Source of the DNA: Halomonas smyrnensis AAD6 | Lineage (GTDB): Bacteria; Pseudomonadota; Gammaproteobacteria; Pseudomonadales; Halomonadaceae | Direction of reading: 5' to 3' | DNA: 64,000 nt | NCBI RefSeq assembly: GCF_000265245.1 | Contig: NZ_AJKS02000015.1 | Location: 1 to 64,000 of the forward strand | In this document: positions 45,544-53,628 of the stretch, in pieces | Position numbering within the stretch: the first letter of the stretch is position 1 | Layout: each line of letters begins with the position of its first letter | The notes under the pieces: generated by a model | Databases searched by the model: none | What the model was told of the DNA's origin: nothing | Seen by the model: the letters and a program-made list of their open reading frames with translations, nothing else | Position numbers and translations under genes: made by a program

Positions 45544-46694
45544 GCCTCCTCCTCCCGCGCCAGCCGCCCGGGCAGCCAGTGATCGACCCGATCCAGCAGG
45601 TCCTGGGGTCGATAGGGCTTGGCCAGGTAGTCGTCCATGCCGGCCTCGCGGAAACGCTGCCGGTCCGCCTCGCCGGCGTTGGCGGTCAGCGCCACCAGCA
45701 CGCTGCGTGCGCCGTCGCCCCGCTCGGCCTCGCGGGCCCGCCAGGCGCGACAGGTCGCAACGCCGTCCATGTCGGCCATGTAGATATCCAGGAACACCAG
45801 GTCGAAGGGCGCCGCTTCGAGGTTGTCGAGCGCCTCACGGCCGCTGGTGGCGGTGACCACGTCCAGCCCCTGCCCCTCCAGCACCTTGCGCGCCAGCATC
45901 AGGTTGACCGGGCCGTCATCGACGACCAACACCCGGGCGGGCGCCGGCGGTGGCGGCATCGGCGCCCCCGCCTCGCGGGGGTCGGGGTCGCCGAGGTTCT
46001 CGAGCAGCACCGCGGTCTCCGACAGTCGCTCGCGCAGCCCCTCCAGGGCCTCTCGCTCCGCCTCATCGTCGGCGCGCTGGAAGCGCTCCCCCTTCAGCAC
46101 CTCCGACACGGAGGCCATCAGCGGGTTGAGCATCTGCTGAAGATGGCTGAGATAGCCGGACTTGAGCCGCGATTCCTGCTGGGCGCGCACGCGCCCGGTC
46201 TCGAGCCGGGCCAGGCGCCCCTGCTGGGCCTGCAGGTCATCGCTGAGCCGGCGCTCCACGCCGCGCACGGCCTCGAGCTCGGCCTGCCAGCGCTCGATCA
46301 GGGCATCGCAGCCTTCGGCCACGCTCTCGAGGCGTCGATGCAGCGGCAGGTCGGGGTCGGCGACACGCCCGGCGCCGACGGCATCGTCGCCGCCACCGAC
46401 CGTCAAGCGCTCACCGATCCTGGCGAAGGCCGCATCGACCCTCGCTTCCTCACCGCGCAGGCGCTGGCGCAGCAGCATCAGGAAGGCCGTCACGTTGAGG
46501 CCACTGCCGACCAGCAGCACCAGCAGCCACCAGAAGGTATCGCCCCAGGGGGCCGGCGAGAGGACCAGCCAGCGGCCGCTCAGGCCGACCGCCAGCCACA
46601 GCCCCACCATCACCACCTGCAGCGTCAGCAGCGGCCATAGTATGGGGGTGACCAGGCAGTACCAGGCCCGCTCCTTGTCTGTCTCGACACTCAT
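45540..46694 (-). CDS. Membrane protein with degenerate histidine-kinase dimerisation helix and C-terminal receiver domain
   Basis: A 384-residue protein with two N-terminal membrane helices (about 16-37 and 55-75), a long helical region (130-235) and an intact receiver domain (254-375): acids D259 and D260, phospho-acceptor D303 (FLDIYMADMDG), T337 and K359. The helix LKSGYLSHLQQMLNPLMASVSEVL resembles a kinase H-box, but Gln replaces the phosphorylated His and there is no ATPase domain. It therefore looks like a hybrid kinase reduced to scaffold plus receiver, needing another kinase. AGGG lies six bases before this ATG; an ATG two codons upstream is possible. Coupled to the TSUP gene. Confidence 0.82.
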   Translation of the reverse strand: MSVETDKERAWYCLVTPILWPLLTLQVVMVGLWLAVGLSGRWLVLSPAPWGDTFWWLLVLLVGSGLNVTAFLMLLRQRLRGEEARVDAAFARIGERLTVGGGDDAVGAGRVADPDLPLHRRLESVAEGCDALIERWQAELEAVRGVERRLSDDLQAQQGRLARLETGRVRAQQESRLKSGYLSHLQQMLNPLMASVSEVLKGERFQRADDEAEREALEGLRERLSETAVLLENLGDPDPREAGAPMPPPPAPARVLVVDDGPVNLMLARKVLEGQGLDVVTATSGREALDNLEAAPFDLVFLDIYMADMDGVATCRAWRAREAERGDGARSVLVALTANAGEADRQRFREAGMDDYLAKPYRPQDLLDRVDHWLPGRLAREEEA

Positions 46695-46802
46695 CGTCAT
46701 CCCTGTACCGCGTCGATTGTCGTCAGCAGAGTGTACGATGCCGAACGGGCCCTGTCATGACGGGGCTTTCCGCACGCCGGCCTCCGGGTTAGGCTAGCGG
46801 CC

Positions 46803-47597
46803 ATGTGCCTGATCGCCCTCGCCCACCATCCCGATGCCTCCGTCGCGCTGCGCCTGGTGGCCAATCGTGACGAGTTCCACGCCCGCCCGACCGCGCCGCT
46901 GGCCGCCTGGGACGACGCTCCTGGCATCGTCGGCGGCCGCGACCTCGAGGCCGGCGGCGGCTGGCTCGCCGTGCACCGGCGCGGCCGCTTCGCCGCGGTG
47001 ACCAACGTGCGCGATCCCTTCCTCGACGCGCCCGACGACGCCCCCAGCCGGGGCGACCTGGTGCGCTCGGCGCTCGAGTGCGATGACCTCGAGGGCTGGC
47101 TGGCCGCGCTCGCCGACGGCGGCGCCCGGCGCTACGCCGGCTTCAACCTGCTGGCCGGCGACGGCCGGCGACTGTGGTATCTGCACCGGGGGCGCGACAA
47201 GGTGCGGCTCGAACGCCTGACCACCGGCCTGCATGGCCTCTCCAACGCCGAGCGGGACACCCCCTGGCCGAAGCTGGTGGCCGCCCGCCGCGGACTCGAA
47301 CACAGCCTGGAAGATGGCCGCTGGCCGGAAGATGCGCTGACGCCTCTCGCCGACTCGCGCGAGGCCGAGGAGGCGCGGCTGCCGGACACCGGCGTGGGGC
47401 AGGAACTCGAACGCCGCCTCTCGGCGGCGTTCATCGTCGGCCCGGACTATGGCACCCGGGCCACCAGCTGGCTGGAGTGGCGCGCCGACGGTCGGCTGAC
47501 CCTCGGTGAGCGACGCTTCGGCCCCGGCGGCGTCGCGCTCGGCGACACGCAAATGACGCTCGACACGCCACCGCTGTCCGAGGTCTGCAGAGGCTGA
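46803..47597 (+). CDS. NRDE-family protein (TANGO2-like)
   Basis: A 264-residue cytoplasmic protein of the NRDE/TANGO2 family, recognised by Cys2 directly after the start (MCLIALAHH, an Ntn-hydrolase-like N-terminus), the eponymous VANRDEFHARPT, GGRDLEAGGGWLAV, AAVTNVRDP, SRGDLV and GLSNAERDTPWPK. TANGO2 homologues are linked to haem trafficking and lipid homeostasis in other organisms; the bacterial reaction is not settled. It stands alone on the plus strand between two minus-strand genes. Confidence 0.88.
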   Translation: MCLIALAHHPDASVALRLVANRDEFHARPTAPLAAWDDAPGIVGGRDLEAGGGWLAVHRRGRFAAVTNVRDPFLDAPDDAPSRGDLVRSALECDDLEGWLAALADGGARRYAGFNLLAGDGRRLWYLHRGRDKVRLERLTTGLHGLSNAERDTPWPKLVAARRGLEHSLEDGRWPEDALTPLADSREAEEARLPDTGVGQELERRLSAAFIVGPDYGTRATSWLEWRADGRLTLGERRFGPGGVALGDTQMTLDTPPLSEVCRG

Positions 47598-47605
47598 GGC
47601 CGGCG

Positions 47606-49888
47606 TCAGGCGTCCTTGGGCGGCAGCAGGTGAGCGAGTTGCCACTCGTTCATGCGCGCTTCCAGGCAGCGCCGTACGCCCAGCGGCGAGGCCTCGGCCA
47701 GCACTTCCTCGACCAGCGCCTGCGCCGACGTCTGACTGACGCGGCGGATGGCGGCGCGCACCTTGGGCAGGCTCGGCGCGTTCATCGACAGGGCATCGAA
47801 GCCCATGCCCATCAGCAGCAGGGCACCGGCCGGGTCCGCGGCCAGCTCGCCGCACACCGAGATCGGCACCTCCAGCACCGACGCCTCCCGCGCCAGTCGC
47901 GCCATGGCCGACAGCACCGCCGGATGGCAGGCATCGTAGAGCTCCGCCACCCGTGGATTGTTGCGATCCACCGCCAGCAGGTACTGGGTCAGGTCGTTGC
48001 TGCCCACCGAGAAGAAGTCCACCCGCTCGGCCAGCGCATCGAGCTGATAGAGGGTCGCCGGCACCTCCAGCATCGCCCCGACCCGCGGCCTGGCCACCTG
48101 GACGCCGTCCTCGCCGAGCTCGCGAATGGCCCGGTCCAGCAGCTTCAACGCATCGTCGACCTCGTCGACATTGGTGATCATCGGCAGCAGGATCTGCAGG
48201 TTGTCGAGACCCTGGGAGGCGCGGAGCATGGCCCGCAGCTGGACCATCAGCACCTCGGGGTGATCGAGGGTGACACGGATGCCGCGCCAGCCGAGGAAGG
48301 GGTTGGCCTCCTCGATGGGAAAGTACGGCAGGTCCTTGTCGCCGCCGATGTCCAGGGTGCGCATCACCACCGGCAGCGGCGCGAAGCCCTCGAGCTGCTC
48401 GCGGTAGAGTTTGGTCTGCTCCTGCTCGCCGGGGAAGCGCTCGGTGATCATGAACGGCACTTCGGTGCGATACAGCCCCACCCCGGCGATGCGCGACTTG
48501 AGCGACGCCATGGCATCCACCGCCAGGCCGGTATTGACCAGCAGCGGCACGTCGTGACCGTCCGGGGTGCGACTGGGCAGGTCCTGCTCGTTCTCTAGCA
48601 GCTCGGAGAGCGCCCGCTCCTCCTCGATCAGCCCCTCGTAGTGGCTCTCGATATCGGGGCTCGGGCGCACGAACAGCCGCCCGCGGTGCCCATCGAGCAC
48701 CAGCCGGGCGCCGTTGAGCCGCGGCAGCGGCAGATCGACCATGCCCAGCACGGTGGGAATGCCCATGGCGCGCGCCACGATCGCCACGTGGGCGGTGCTG
48801 GAGCCGCGCACCGAGACGATGCCCGCCAGCTTGTCCCGCGGCACCTCGCCGAGCATGGCCACGCTGATCTCGTCGCTGACCAGCACGGTGCGCTCGGGGT
48901 ACACATCGGGCGTCGCGGAGGTGTTTTCCTGAAGGTGGGCCAGCACCCGACGCCCCAGGTCGCGCACGTCGGCCGCGCGCTCGCGCAGATAGTCGTCGTT
49001 CACTCGCTCCAGGTACTGCACATGGCGACGCACCACGTCGGCCAGCGCCCCGGGGGCCCACTGCCCCTCGCGGATGCGCTTGACCACCTCCTGGAACAGC
49101 GCCTCCTCGCCCAGCATCTGCTGATAGACGTCGAACAGCGCCAGCTCCTGGGCGGAGATGCGATTGGCCAGGCGCTCGCCCGCCGCACGGATCTCGTCAC
49201 GGACCCGGCCGATCGCCTCCTTGAGGCGCGCGATCTCGTATTCCTCGTCGGTGGGGATGAGGTCGGGCACGCTGTCGAGATCGGCCGGCGGCGCGATCAC
49301 CACCGCCTCGCCGATGGCCATGCCCGGCGAAGCGGCGACCCCGGTGAAGGTGGCCTGACCGCCGGGCAGCGACGGCCGGGTCAGGCTGCCGGTGGCCAGC
49401 GCATGGGCCAGTACCCCGGCCAGCTGGGCGGCCATGGTGACCAGGAAGGCCTCGTCGGCCTCGTCGAAGCGGCGCTTGTCGGACTGCTGCACCACCAGCA
49501 CGCCGAGCATGCGGCGCTGGTGGATGATCGGCACGCCGAGGAAGCTGGAATAGCGTTCCTCGCCGGTGGTCTCGAAATAGCGGAAAAAGGGATGGGCGCG
49601 GGCATCTTCCAGGTTGAGGGGCTCCTCCCGCTGGGCCACCAGCCCGACCAGCCCCTCCCCGATCGGCAGGCTCACGTGGCCCACGGCCTGGGTCCGCAGG
49701 CCGATGGTCTCCATCAGCACCAGGCGGTCGAGCTGGGTATCGAAGAGGTAGAAGGAGCATACGTCGGTGCGCATGGCCTTGCGGATGCGCCGCACCATGG
49801 TCGACAGGGCGGCCTCCAGATTGCGAGCCCCGTTGACCTCCAGGATGATGCGGCGCAGCACCTCGAGCATCGGCGTCTTGCTGTCCAT
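47606..49888 (-). CDS. ptsP: Phosphoenolpyruvate-protein phosphotransferase PtsP (enzyme I-Ntr)
   Basis: First enzyme of the nitrogen PTS: takes phosphate from PEP and passes it to NPr. The 760-residue protein has an N-terminal GAF domain (about 15-165) that in E. coli senses glutamine and 2-oxoglutarate. The EI part has phospho-acceptor H367 (RGSSTAHVAIVAR), PEP-binding LDIGGDKDLPYF, GSNDLTQYLLAVDR and the catalytic Cys in SVCGELA. Length and domain order equal the E. coli protein. rppH lies 57 bases upstream on the same strand, giving a conserved rppH-ptsP operon. Confidence 0.96.
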   Translation of the reverse strand: MDSKTPMLEVLRRIILEVNGARNLEAALSTMVRRIRKAMRTDVCSFYLFDTQLDRLVLMETIGLRTQAVGHVSLPIGEGLVGLVAQREEPLNLEDARAHPFFRYFETTGEERYSSFLGVPIIHQRRMLGVLVVQQSDKRRFDEADEAFLVTMAAQLAGVLAHALATGSLTRPSLPGGQATFTGVAASPGMAIGEAVVIAPPADLDSVPDLIPTDEEYEIARLKEAIGRVRDEIRAAGERLANRISAQELALFDVYQQMLGEEALFQEVVKRIREGQWAPGALADVVRRHVQYLERVNDDYLRERAADVRDLGRRVLAHLQENTSATPDVYPERTVLVSDEISVAMLGEVPRDKLAGIVSVRGSSTAHVAIVARAMGIPTVLGMVDLPLPRLNGARLVLDGHRGRLFVRPSPDIESHYEGLIEEERALSELLENEQDLPSRTPDGHDVPLLVNTGLAVDAMASLKSRIAGVGLYRTEVPFMITERFPGEQEQTKLYREQLEGFAPLPVVMRTLDIGGDKDLPYFPIEEANPFLGWRGIRVTLDHPEVLMVQLRAMLRASQGLDNLQILLPMITNVDEVDDALKLLDRAIRELGEDGVQVARPRVGAMLEVPATLYQLDALAERVDFFSVGSNDLTQYLLAVDRNNPRVAELYDACHPAVLSAMARLAREASVLEVPISVCGELAADPAGALLLMGMGFDALSMNAPSLPKVRAAIRRVSQTSAQALVEEVLAEASPLGVRRCLEARMNEWQLAHLLPPKDA

Positions 49889-49945
49889 TGTCGTTATGCC
49901 TCGCTGAGGGTATTGCCGGGGCCGTCCCCGGCGCGTGTCGTGGCG

Positions 49946-50440
49946 TCAGCCATGCCCCAGGGCGAGGCGCTGGGCGCGCGGCGACAGCTCGCGCAGCGCG
50001 CGCCGATAGACCTCGCGCTTGAAGGGCACCACCTGGCCCAGCGGATACCAGTAGCTGACCCAGCGCCAGCCATCGAATTCCGGCTTGGCCGCACCGCCAT
50101 CCATGCTGATACGGGTCTCGCCACAGCGGATCCTGAGCAGGAACCACTTCTGCTTCTGGCCGATGCATACCGGCCGGGAACGGGTTCTCACCATGCGGCG
50201 CGGTAGGCGGTAGCGCAACCAGCCTCGAGTACAGGCAAGCACCTCGACGTCGTCGGCGGTCAGGCCGACCTCCTCGTAAAGTTCGCGAAACAGTGCCTGT
50301 TGGGGTGTTTCGTTCGCCTTGATGCCTCCCTGGGGAAACTGCCAGGCGTTCTGCCCTACGCGACGCGCCCATAGCAGTTGCCCTGCGTCGTTGGCGAGGA
50401 TGATGCCAACGTTGGGGCGAAAGCCATCTGCGTCGATCAC
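49946..50440 (-). CDS. rppH: RNA pyrophosphohydrolase RppH
   Basis: Removes pyrophosphate from triphosphorylated or diphosphorylated mRNA 5' ends, opening them to RNase E. The 164-residue Nudix protein has [11 protein letters not shown] at the start, [12 protein letters not shown], and the full Nudix box [52 protein letters not shown] matches the RNA-specific C-terminal part. The start is GTG with AAGGTG nine bases upstream; ATG-initiated alternatives would need an unrelated N-terminal extension. Confidence 0.95.
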   Translation of the reverse strand: MIDADGFRPNVGIILANDAGQLLWARRVGQNAWQFPQGGIKANETPQQALFRELYEEVGLTADDVEVLACTRGWLRYRLPRRMVRTRSRPVCIGQKQKWFLLRIRCGETRISMDGGAAKPEFDGWRWVSYWYPLGQVVPFKREVYRRALRELSPRAQRLALGHG

Positions 50441-50605
50441 GGACTTCACCTTATGAATCCAGTCTTCACTGCATTCTTCCACAAGGCCGTGAAACGTATC
50501 AATACGCCAATGGGGCCACGCTCGTAGGGGACCGGCGCTTCTGCCATAATCGCCAGCTCGACGTGCCCCCGACAACGATGCGACCCGACCGACAAGAGGA
50601 AAGCC

Positions 50606-51262
50606 GTGAGCCTCGCCATCTTCGACCTGGACAACACCCTGCTCTCCATCGACAGCGACCACGCCTGGGGAGAATTCCTGCTCGAGCAGGGCGCCGTGGA
50701 CCCGGTAGCCTACAAGGAAGCCAACGACCGCTTCATGGCCGACTACGAGGCCGGCACCCTGGACATGGGCGAATTCCTGGCGGTGGCGCTCAAGCCGCTG
50801 GCCGAGAACTCCCCGGCGCAGCTGGCGGCGTGGCATCAGCAGTTCATGGCCAGCAAGATCGAGCCGCACATCCTGCCCCGCGGCGAGGAGCTGATCGCGC
50901 GCCACCGGGCCAGCGGCGACACCCTGCTGATCGTCACCGCCACCAACCGCTTCATCACCGGCCCGATCGCCGAGCGCCTGGGCGTCGACGACCTGATCGC
51001 CGTGGAGCCGGAAATGGTCGACGGCCGCTACACCGGCCGCGTCAGCGGCGTGCCCAGCTTCCGCGAAGGCAAGGTGACACGCCTGGAGCAGTGGCTCGAG
51101 CAGCGCGAGCTCTCGCTGCACGGCGCCTGGTTCTACAGCGACTCCCACAACGACCTGCCGCTGCTGGAGCTCGTCGACCACCCGGTGGCCGTGGATCCGG
51201 ACGCCTCGCTGCGCGAGGCCGCCGAGCGGCGCGACTGGCGGATCATCAGCCTGCGCGACTGA
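50606..51262 (+). CDS. HAD-IB phosphatase, possible histidinol-phosphatase-type
   Basis: A 218-residue phosphoserine-phosphatase-like hydrolase: nucleophile and acid in FDLDNTLL (D7 and D9), cap helices 15-90, [11 protein letters not shown] for the Ser/Thr motif, Lys in REGKVTRL, and [13 protein letters not shown] for the metal acids. In P. aeruginosa the same gene sits divergent to rppH-ptsP, and a homologue has been proposed as a histidinol-phosphate phosphatase; that assignment here is by context. The start is GTG with AGAGGA eight bases upstream. It is divergent from rppH and converges on mdh through a terminator. Confidence 0.82.
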   Translation: MSLAIFDLDNTLLSIDSDHAWGEFLLEQGAVDPVAYKEANDRFMADYEAGTLDMGEFLAVALKPLAENSPAQLAAWHQQFMASKIEPHILPRGEELIARHRASGDTLLIVTATNRFITGPIAERLGVDDLIAVEPEMVDGRYTGRVSGVPSFREGKVTRLEQWLEQRELSLHGAWFYSDSHNDLPLLELVDHPVAVDPDASLREAAERRDWRIISLRD

Positions 51263-51325
51263 GCCGGCCCGGCGTCGCCGGAAACCGCAGGCGGCAAGGC
51301 GACGGCGTGAAACGGCTGGAAGCAA

Positions 51326-51360
51326 AAGAAAACCCGAAGGCCATGGCCTCGGGTTTTCTT
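51326..51360. terminator. Bidirectional terminator between HAD gene and mdh
   Basis: AAGAAAACCCGA-A-GGCC pairs with GGCCTCGGGTTTTCTT through a 16-bp stem with one bulged A. TTTTCTTG on the plus strand and A-rich sequence on the other side support termination in both directions. Confidence 0.85.
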
Positions 51361-51390
51361 GTCACTCGGCGCTTGTCGCTCGGCGCTCAG
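51356..51390. repeat. Heptanucleotide tandem repeat at the 3' end of mdh
   Basis: Units begin at 51363, 51370, 51377 and 51384 (CACTCGG, CGCTTGT, CGCTCGG, CGCTCAG), with a degenerate unit before them that merges into the terminator. The mdh stop codon (51387-51389) lies inside the last unit. Confidence 0.8.
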
Positions 51391-52361
51391 CCCAGCAGGT
51401 GCTCCACTGCGGCGCGCTCTTCGCGCAGCTCGTTCTCGGTGGCGGTCATGCGCTCGCGGCTGAAGTCGTCGACCGCCAGGTCCTGCACTATCTCGTACTT
51501 GCCGTCCTTGCAGACCACCGGGTAGGAATACATGATGCCCGGCTCGATGCCGTAGCTGCCGTCGGCCGGGATGCCCATGCTGACGATGCCGTCGCTGCCC
51601 AGCGCCCAGTCACGCATGTGGTCGATGGCCGCGGACGCCGCGGACGCCGCGGAGGAAGCACCGCGGGCCTTGATGATGGCCGCGCCGCGCTGCTGCACGG
51701 TGGGGATGAAGTCGTTCTCGTACCAGTCGCGCTCGACCAGTTCGAGGGCCGGCTTGCCATCGACCTTGCAGTGGGCCAGGTCCGGATACTGGGTGGCGCT
51801 GTGGTTGCCCCACACGATCATCGAATCGACGTCGGTGCTGTGCTTGCCGGTCTTCTGGGCCAGCTGGGTCAGGGCGCGGTTGTGGTCCAGACGCATCATC
51901 GCGGTGAACTGGCCGGCATCGAGGTCCGGCGCGTTGCAGGACGCGATCAGGGCGTTGGTGTTGGCCGGGTTGCCCACCACCAGCACGCGCACGTCGCGGC
52001 TGGCGACGTCGTTCAGGGCCTTGCCCTGGGCGGAGAAGATCGCGGCGTTGGCTTCCAGCAGGTCCTTGCGCTCCATGCCCGGACCGCGCGGACGGGCGCC
52101 GACCAGCAGGGCGAAATCGGCATCCTTGAAGGCGACGTTGGGGTCGTCGGAGGCGACGATGTCCTGCACCAGCGGGAAGGCGCAGTCGTTGAGCTCCATC
52201 ACCACACCGTTGAGCGCATCCATGGCCGGCGTGATCTCGAGCAGCTGCAGGATGACCGGCTGGTCCTTGCCGAGCATGTCGCCGGAGGCGATGCGGAACG
52301 CCAGGGAGTAGCTGATCTGGCCGGCAGCGCCGGTAATGGCAATACGGACGGGGTCTTTCAT
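51387..52361 (-). CDS. mdh: Malate dehydrogenase (cytosolic-type, about 325 aa)
   Basis: NAD-dependent malate/oxaloacetate interconversion in the TCA cycle. The 324-residue protein belongs to the MDH type related to eukaryotic cytosolic MDH, as in Neisseria and Burkholderia, not the 312-residue E. coli type. Features are [16 protein letters not shown] for the dinucleotide, [16 protein letters not shown] with substrate-binding Arg residues, [24 protein letters not shown] and the catalytic His in [18 protein letters not shown] precedes ATG. A 9-bp repeat encodes SAASAASAA (around 51631-51652). The stop lies in a heptad-repeat array. Confidence 0.95.
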   Translation of the reverse strand: MKDPVRIAITGAAGQISYSLAFRIASGDMLGKDQPVILQLLEITPAMDALNGVVMELNDCAFPLVQDIVASDDPNVAFKDADFALLVGARPRGPGMERKDLLEANAAIFSAQGKALNDVASRDVRVLVVGNPANTNALIASCNAPDLDAGQFTAMMRLDHNRALTQLAQKTGKHSTDVDSMIVWGNHSATQYPDLAHCKVDGKPALELVERDWYENDFIPTVQQRGAAIIKARGASSAASAASAAIDHMRDWALGSDGIVSMGIPADGSYGIEPGIMYSYPVVCKDGKYEIVQDLAVDDFSRERMTATENELREERAAVEHLLG

Positions 52362-52499
52362 CGTGGCTCCTTCGGTTGTCGCCGTGAGGATCGGCCGGGG
52401 CGCCTGGGCGGCCCGGCCAGGATCAAAACCGAGGGAAATGGTATGCCTGCGCTGCACAAAACTCAATTCGACGTGCGACGCACGCGCAGCAGGCAGGCA

Positions 52500-52991
52500 T
52501 CAGGCGCCGCTGGACGCCCTCGCTTCGGGGGCATGGGCGGCGTGGAGCCGTGCGATCAGGCGGTCTTCCAGCGAGAAGCGCTCACCCAGGCCCTTGGACA
52601 GGCGGTCCAGCCAGGCCGGCAGCCGCGTCAGGTAGTGCTGACAGCGCACCGGCGTGGCGTAGTCCTCGTCGAAGGCCAGCACCAGCTCGGTGGACATCTC
52701 GAGGCGTTCGAGCAGGCGCTCGGCGAGGTCGAGGGCGCCGCCGTCCTCGAAGGCCTCGGCCTCGGCCTTGAGCTGGGGGTAGATCTCGAAGTGCCCGGCG
52801 CTGATGTAGTCCATCAGCAGCTCGCTGAAGGCATCGATGCGCGGCTTGGTGACCTCCTCCGGGTCGGCATCACAGGCCGCCTTGAGCTCGTCGAAGTTCG
52901 CCAGCAGCGTGCGCCGCTCGCCAAGCCAGCGATCGATCAACCTGTGAACGCCCCCCCAGCGCTCCTGCGCGCTCTTGCAGTCTTCCAGCAT
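52500..52991 (-). CDS. rsd: Regulator of sigma-70 Rsd/AlgQ family
   Basis: A 163-residue helical-bundle protein of the Rsd/AlgQ family, which binds region 4 of the housekeeping sigma factor and favours alternative sigmas in stationary phase. Family traits are the N-terminal CKSAQERWGGVHRLIDRWLGERRTLL, the LMDYISAGHFEIYPQLKAEAEAF core and FDEDYATP. GAGGGA precedes ATG. It stands alone between mdh and dsbB. Assignment rests on sequence pattern, not on any visible sigma gene. Confidence 0.88.
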   Translation of the reverse strand: MLEDCKSAQERWGGVHRLIDRWLGERRTLLANFDELKAACDADPEEVTKPRIDAFSELLMDYISAGHFEIYPQLKAEAEAFEDGGALDLAERLLERLEMSTELVLAFDEDYATPVRCQHYLTRLPAWLDRLSKGLGERFSLEDRLIARLHAAHAPEARASSGA

Positions 52992-53076
52992 GGTGCTTCC
53001 CTCGCTCGATGGAACCGACCGCGGACACCCAACCGCCCGGTCTGGAGACTCAGAGTCCTCCCTGGGGCGGGCGCTG

Positions 53077-53628
53077 TCAATCCTGCTTCGCCTCCTCCGA
53101 CCAACGATAGCCATGATGGGAATGCAGGGCCCGCCACATCAGGCCCAGCGGCGCCAGCGCCAGCACCACGAAGCCGATCAGCGTCCAGCCCGGCAGCGAC
53201 AGTCCGAGGAAGCGCGCGCTGATCTCGGCGCACTCGCCGGAGGCGCTGAGCACCATGGTCACTACCTGCTGCAGCGGCAGCACTTCCATCATGTAGTCGA
53301 GGCCGGGGCCGCAGGTCGGCACCTGGTCGGCGGGCAGCGACTGCAGCCACAAGTGGCGGCCGGCCAGGCCGATGCCGGTGCCCACCGCCAGCAGCGAGAG
53401 CAGCCCGTAGAGCGCCGCCCCGAGCCGGCCCTTGGGATCGTGCAGCGCCGCCACGGCGAACACCACGCCGGCCGAGATCACCGCCACCCGCTGGAAGATG
53501 CACAGCGGACAGGGCTCGAGCCCGCCGATATGCTCCAGCCCCAGGGCCACCGCCATCATCAGCACGCAGAAGGCCAGGCCGGCCAGGCTCCAGCAGCGCA
53601 CGCGCGCCTCGCGCAGCGTCTCGATCAT
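53077..53628 (-). CDS. dsbB: Disulfide bond formation protein DsbB
   Basis: Four-helix inner-membrane quinone reductase that reoxidises periplasmic DsbA. The 183-residue protein has the first redox pair C40-PL-C43 in the first periplasmic loop and the second pair C106 and C133 in the longer second loop, plus the quinone-site Arg in CIFQR. Helices lie at about 14-32, 45-62, 70-90 and 146-166. GGGAG precedes the ATG, which overlaps the gshA stop by four bases: an unusual coupling of cytoplasmic thiol synthesis and periplasmic disulfide oxidation. Confidence 0.95.
   Translation of the reverse strand: MIETLREARVRCWSLAGLAFCVLMMAVALGLEHIGGLEPCPLCIFQRVAVISAGVVFAVAALHDPKGRLGAALYGLLSLLAVGTGIGLAGRHLWLQSLPADQVPTCGPGLDYMMEVLPLQQVVTMVLSASGECAEISARFLGLSLPGWTLIGFVVLALAPLGLMWRALHSHHGYRWSEEAKQD

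Noticed and set aside
51631-51652. 9-bp repeat in mdh (SAASAASAA) as a novel variable region
   Set aside because: The SSAASAA segment before the AIDH motif is a conserved feature of this MDH type; the repeat is probably a codon-bias effect.
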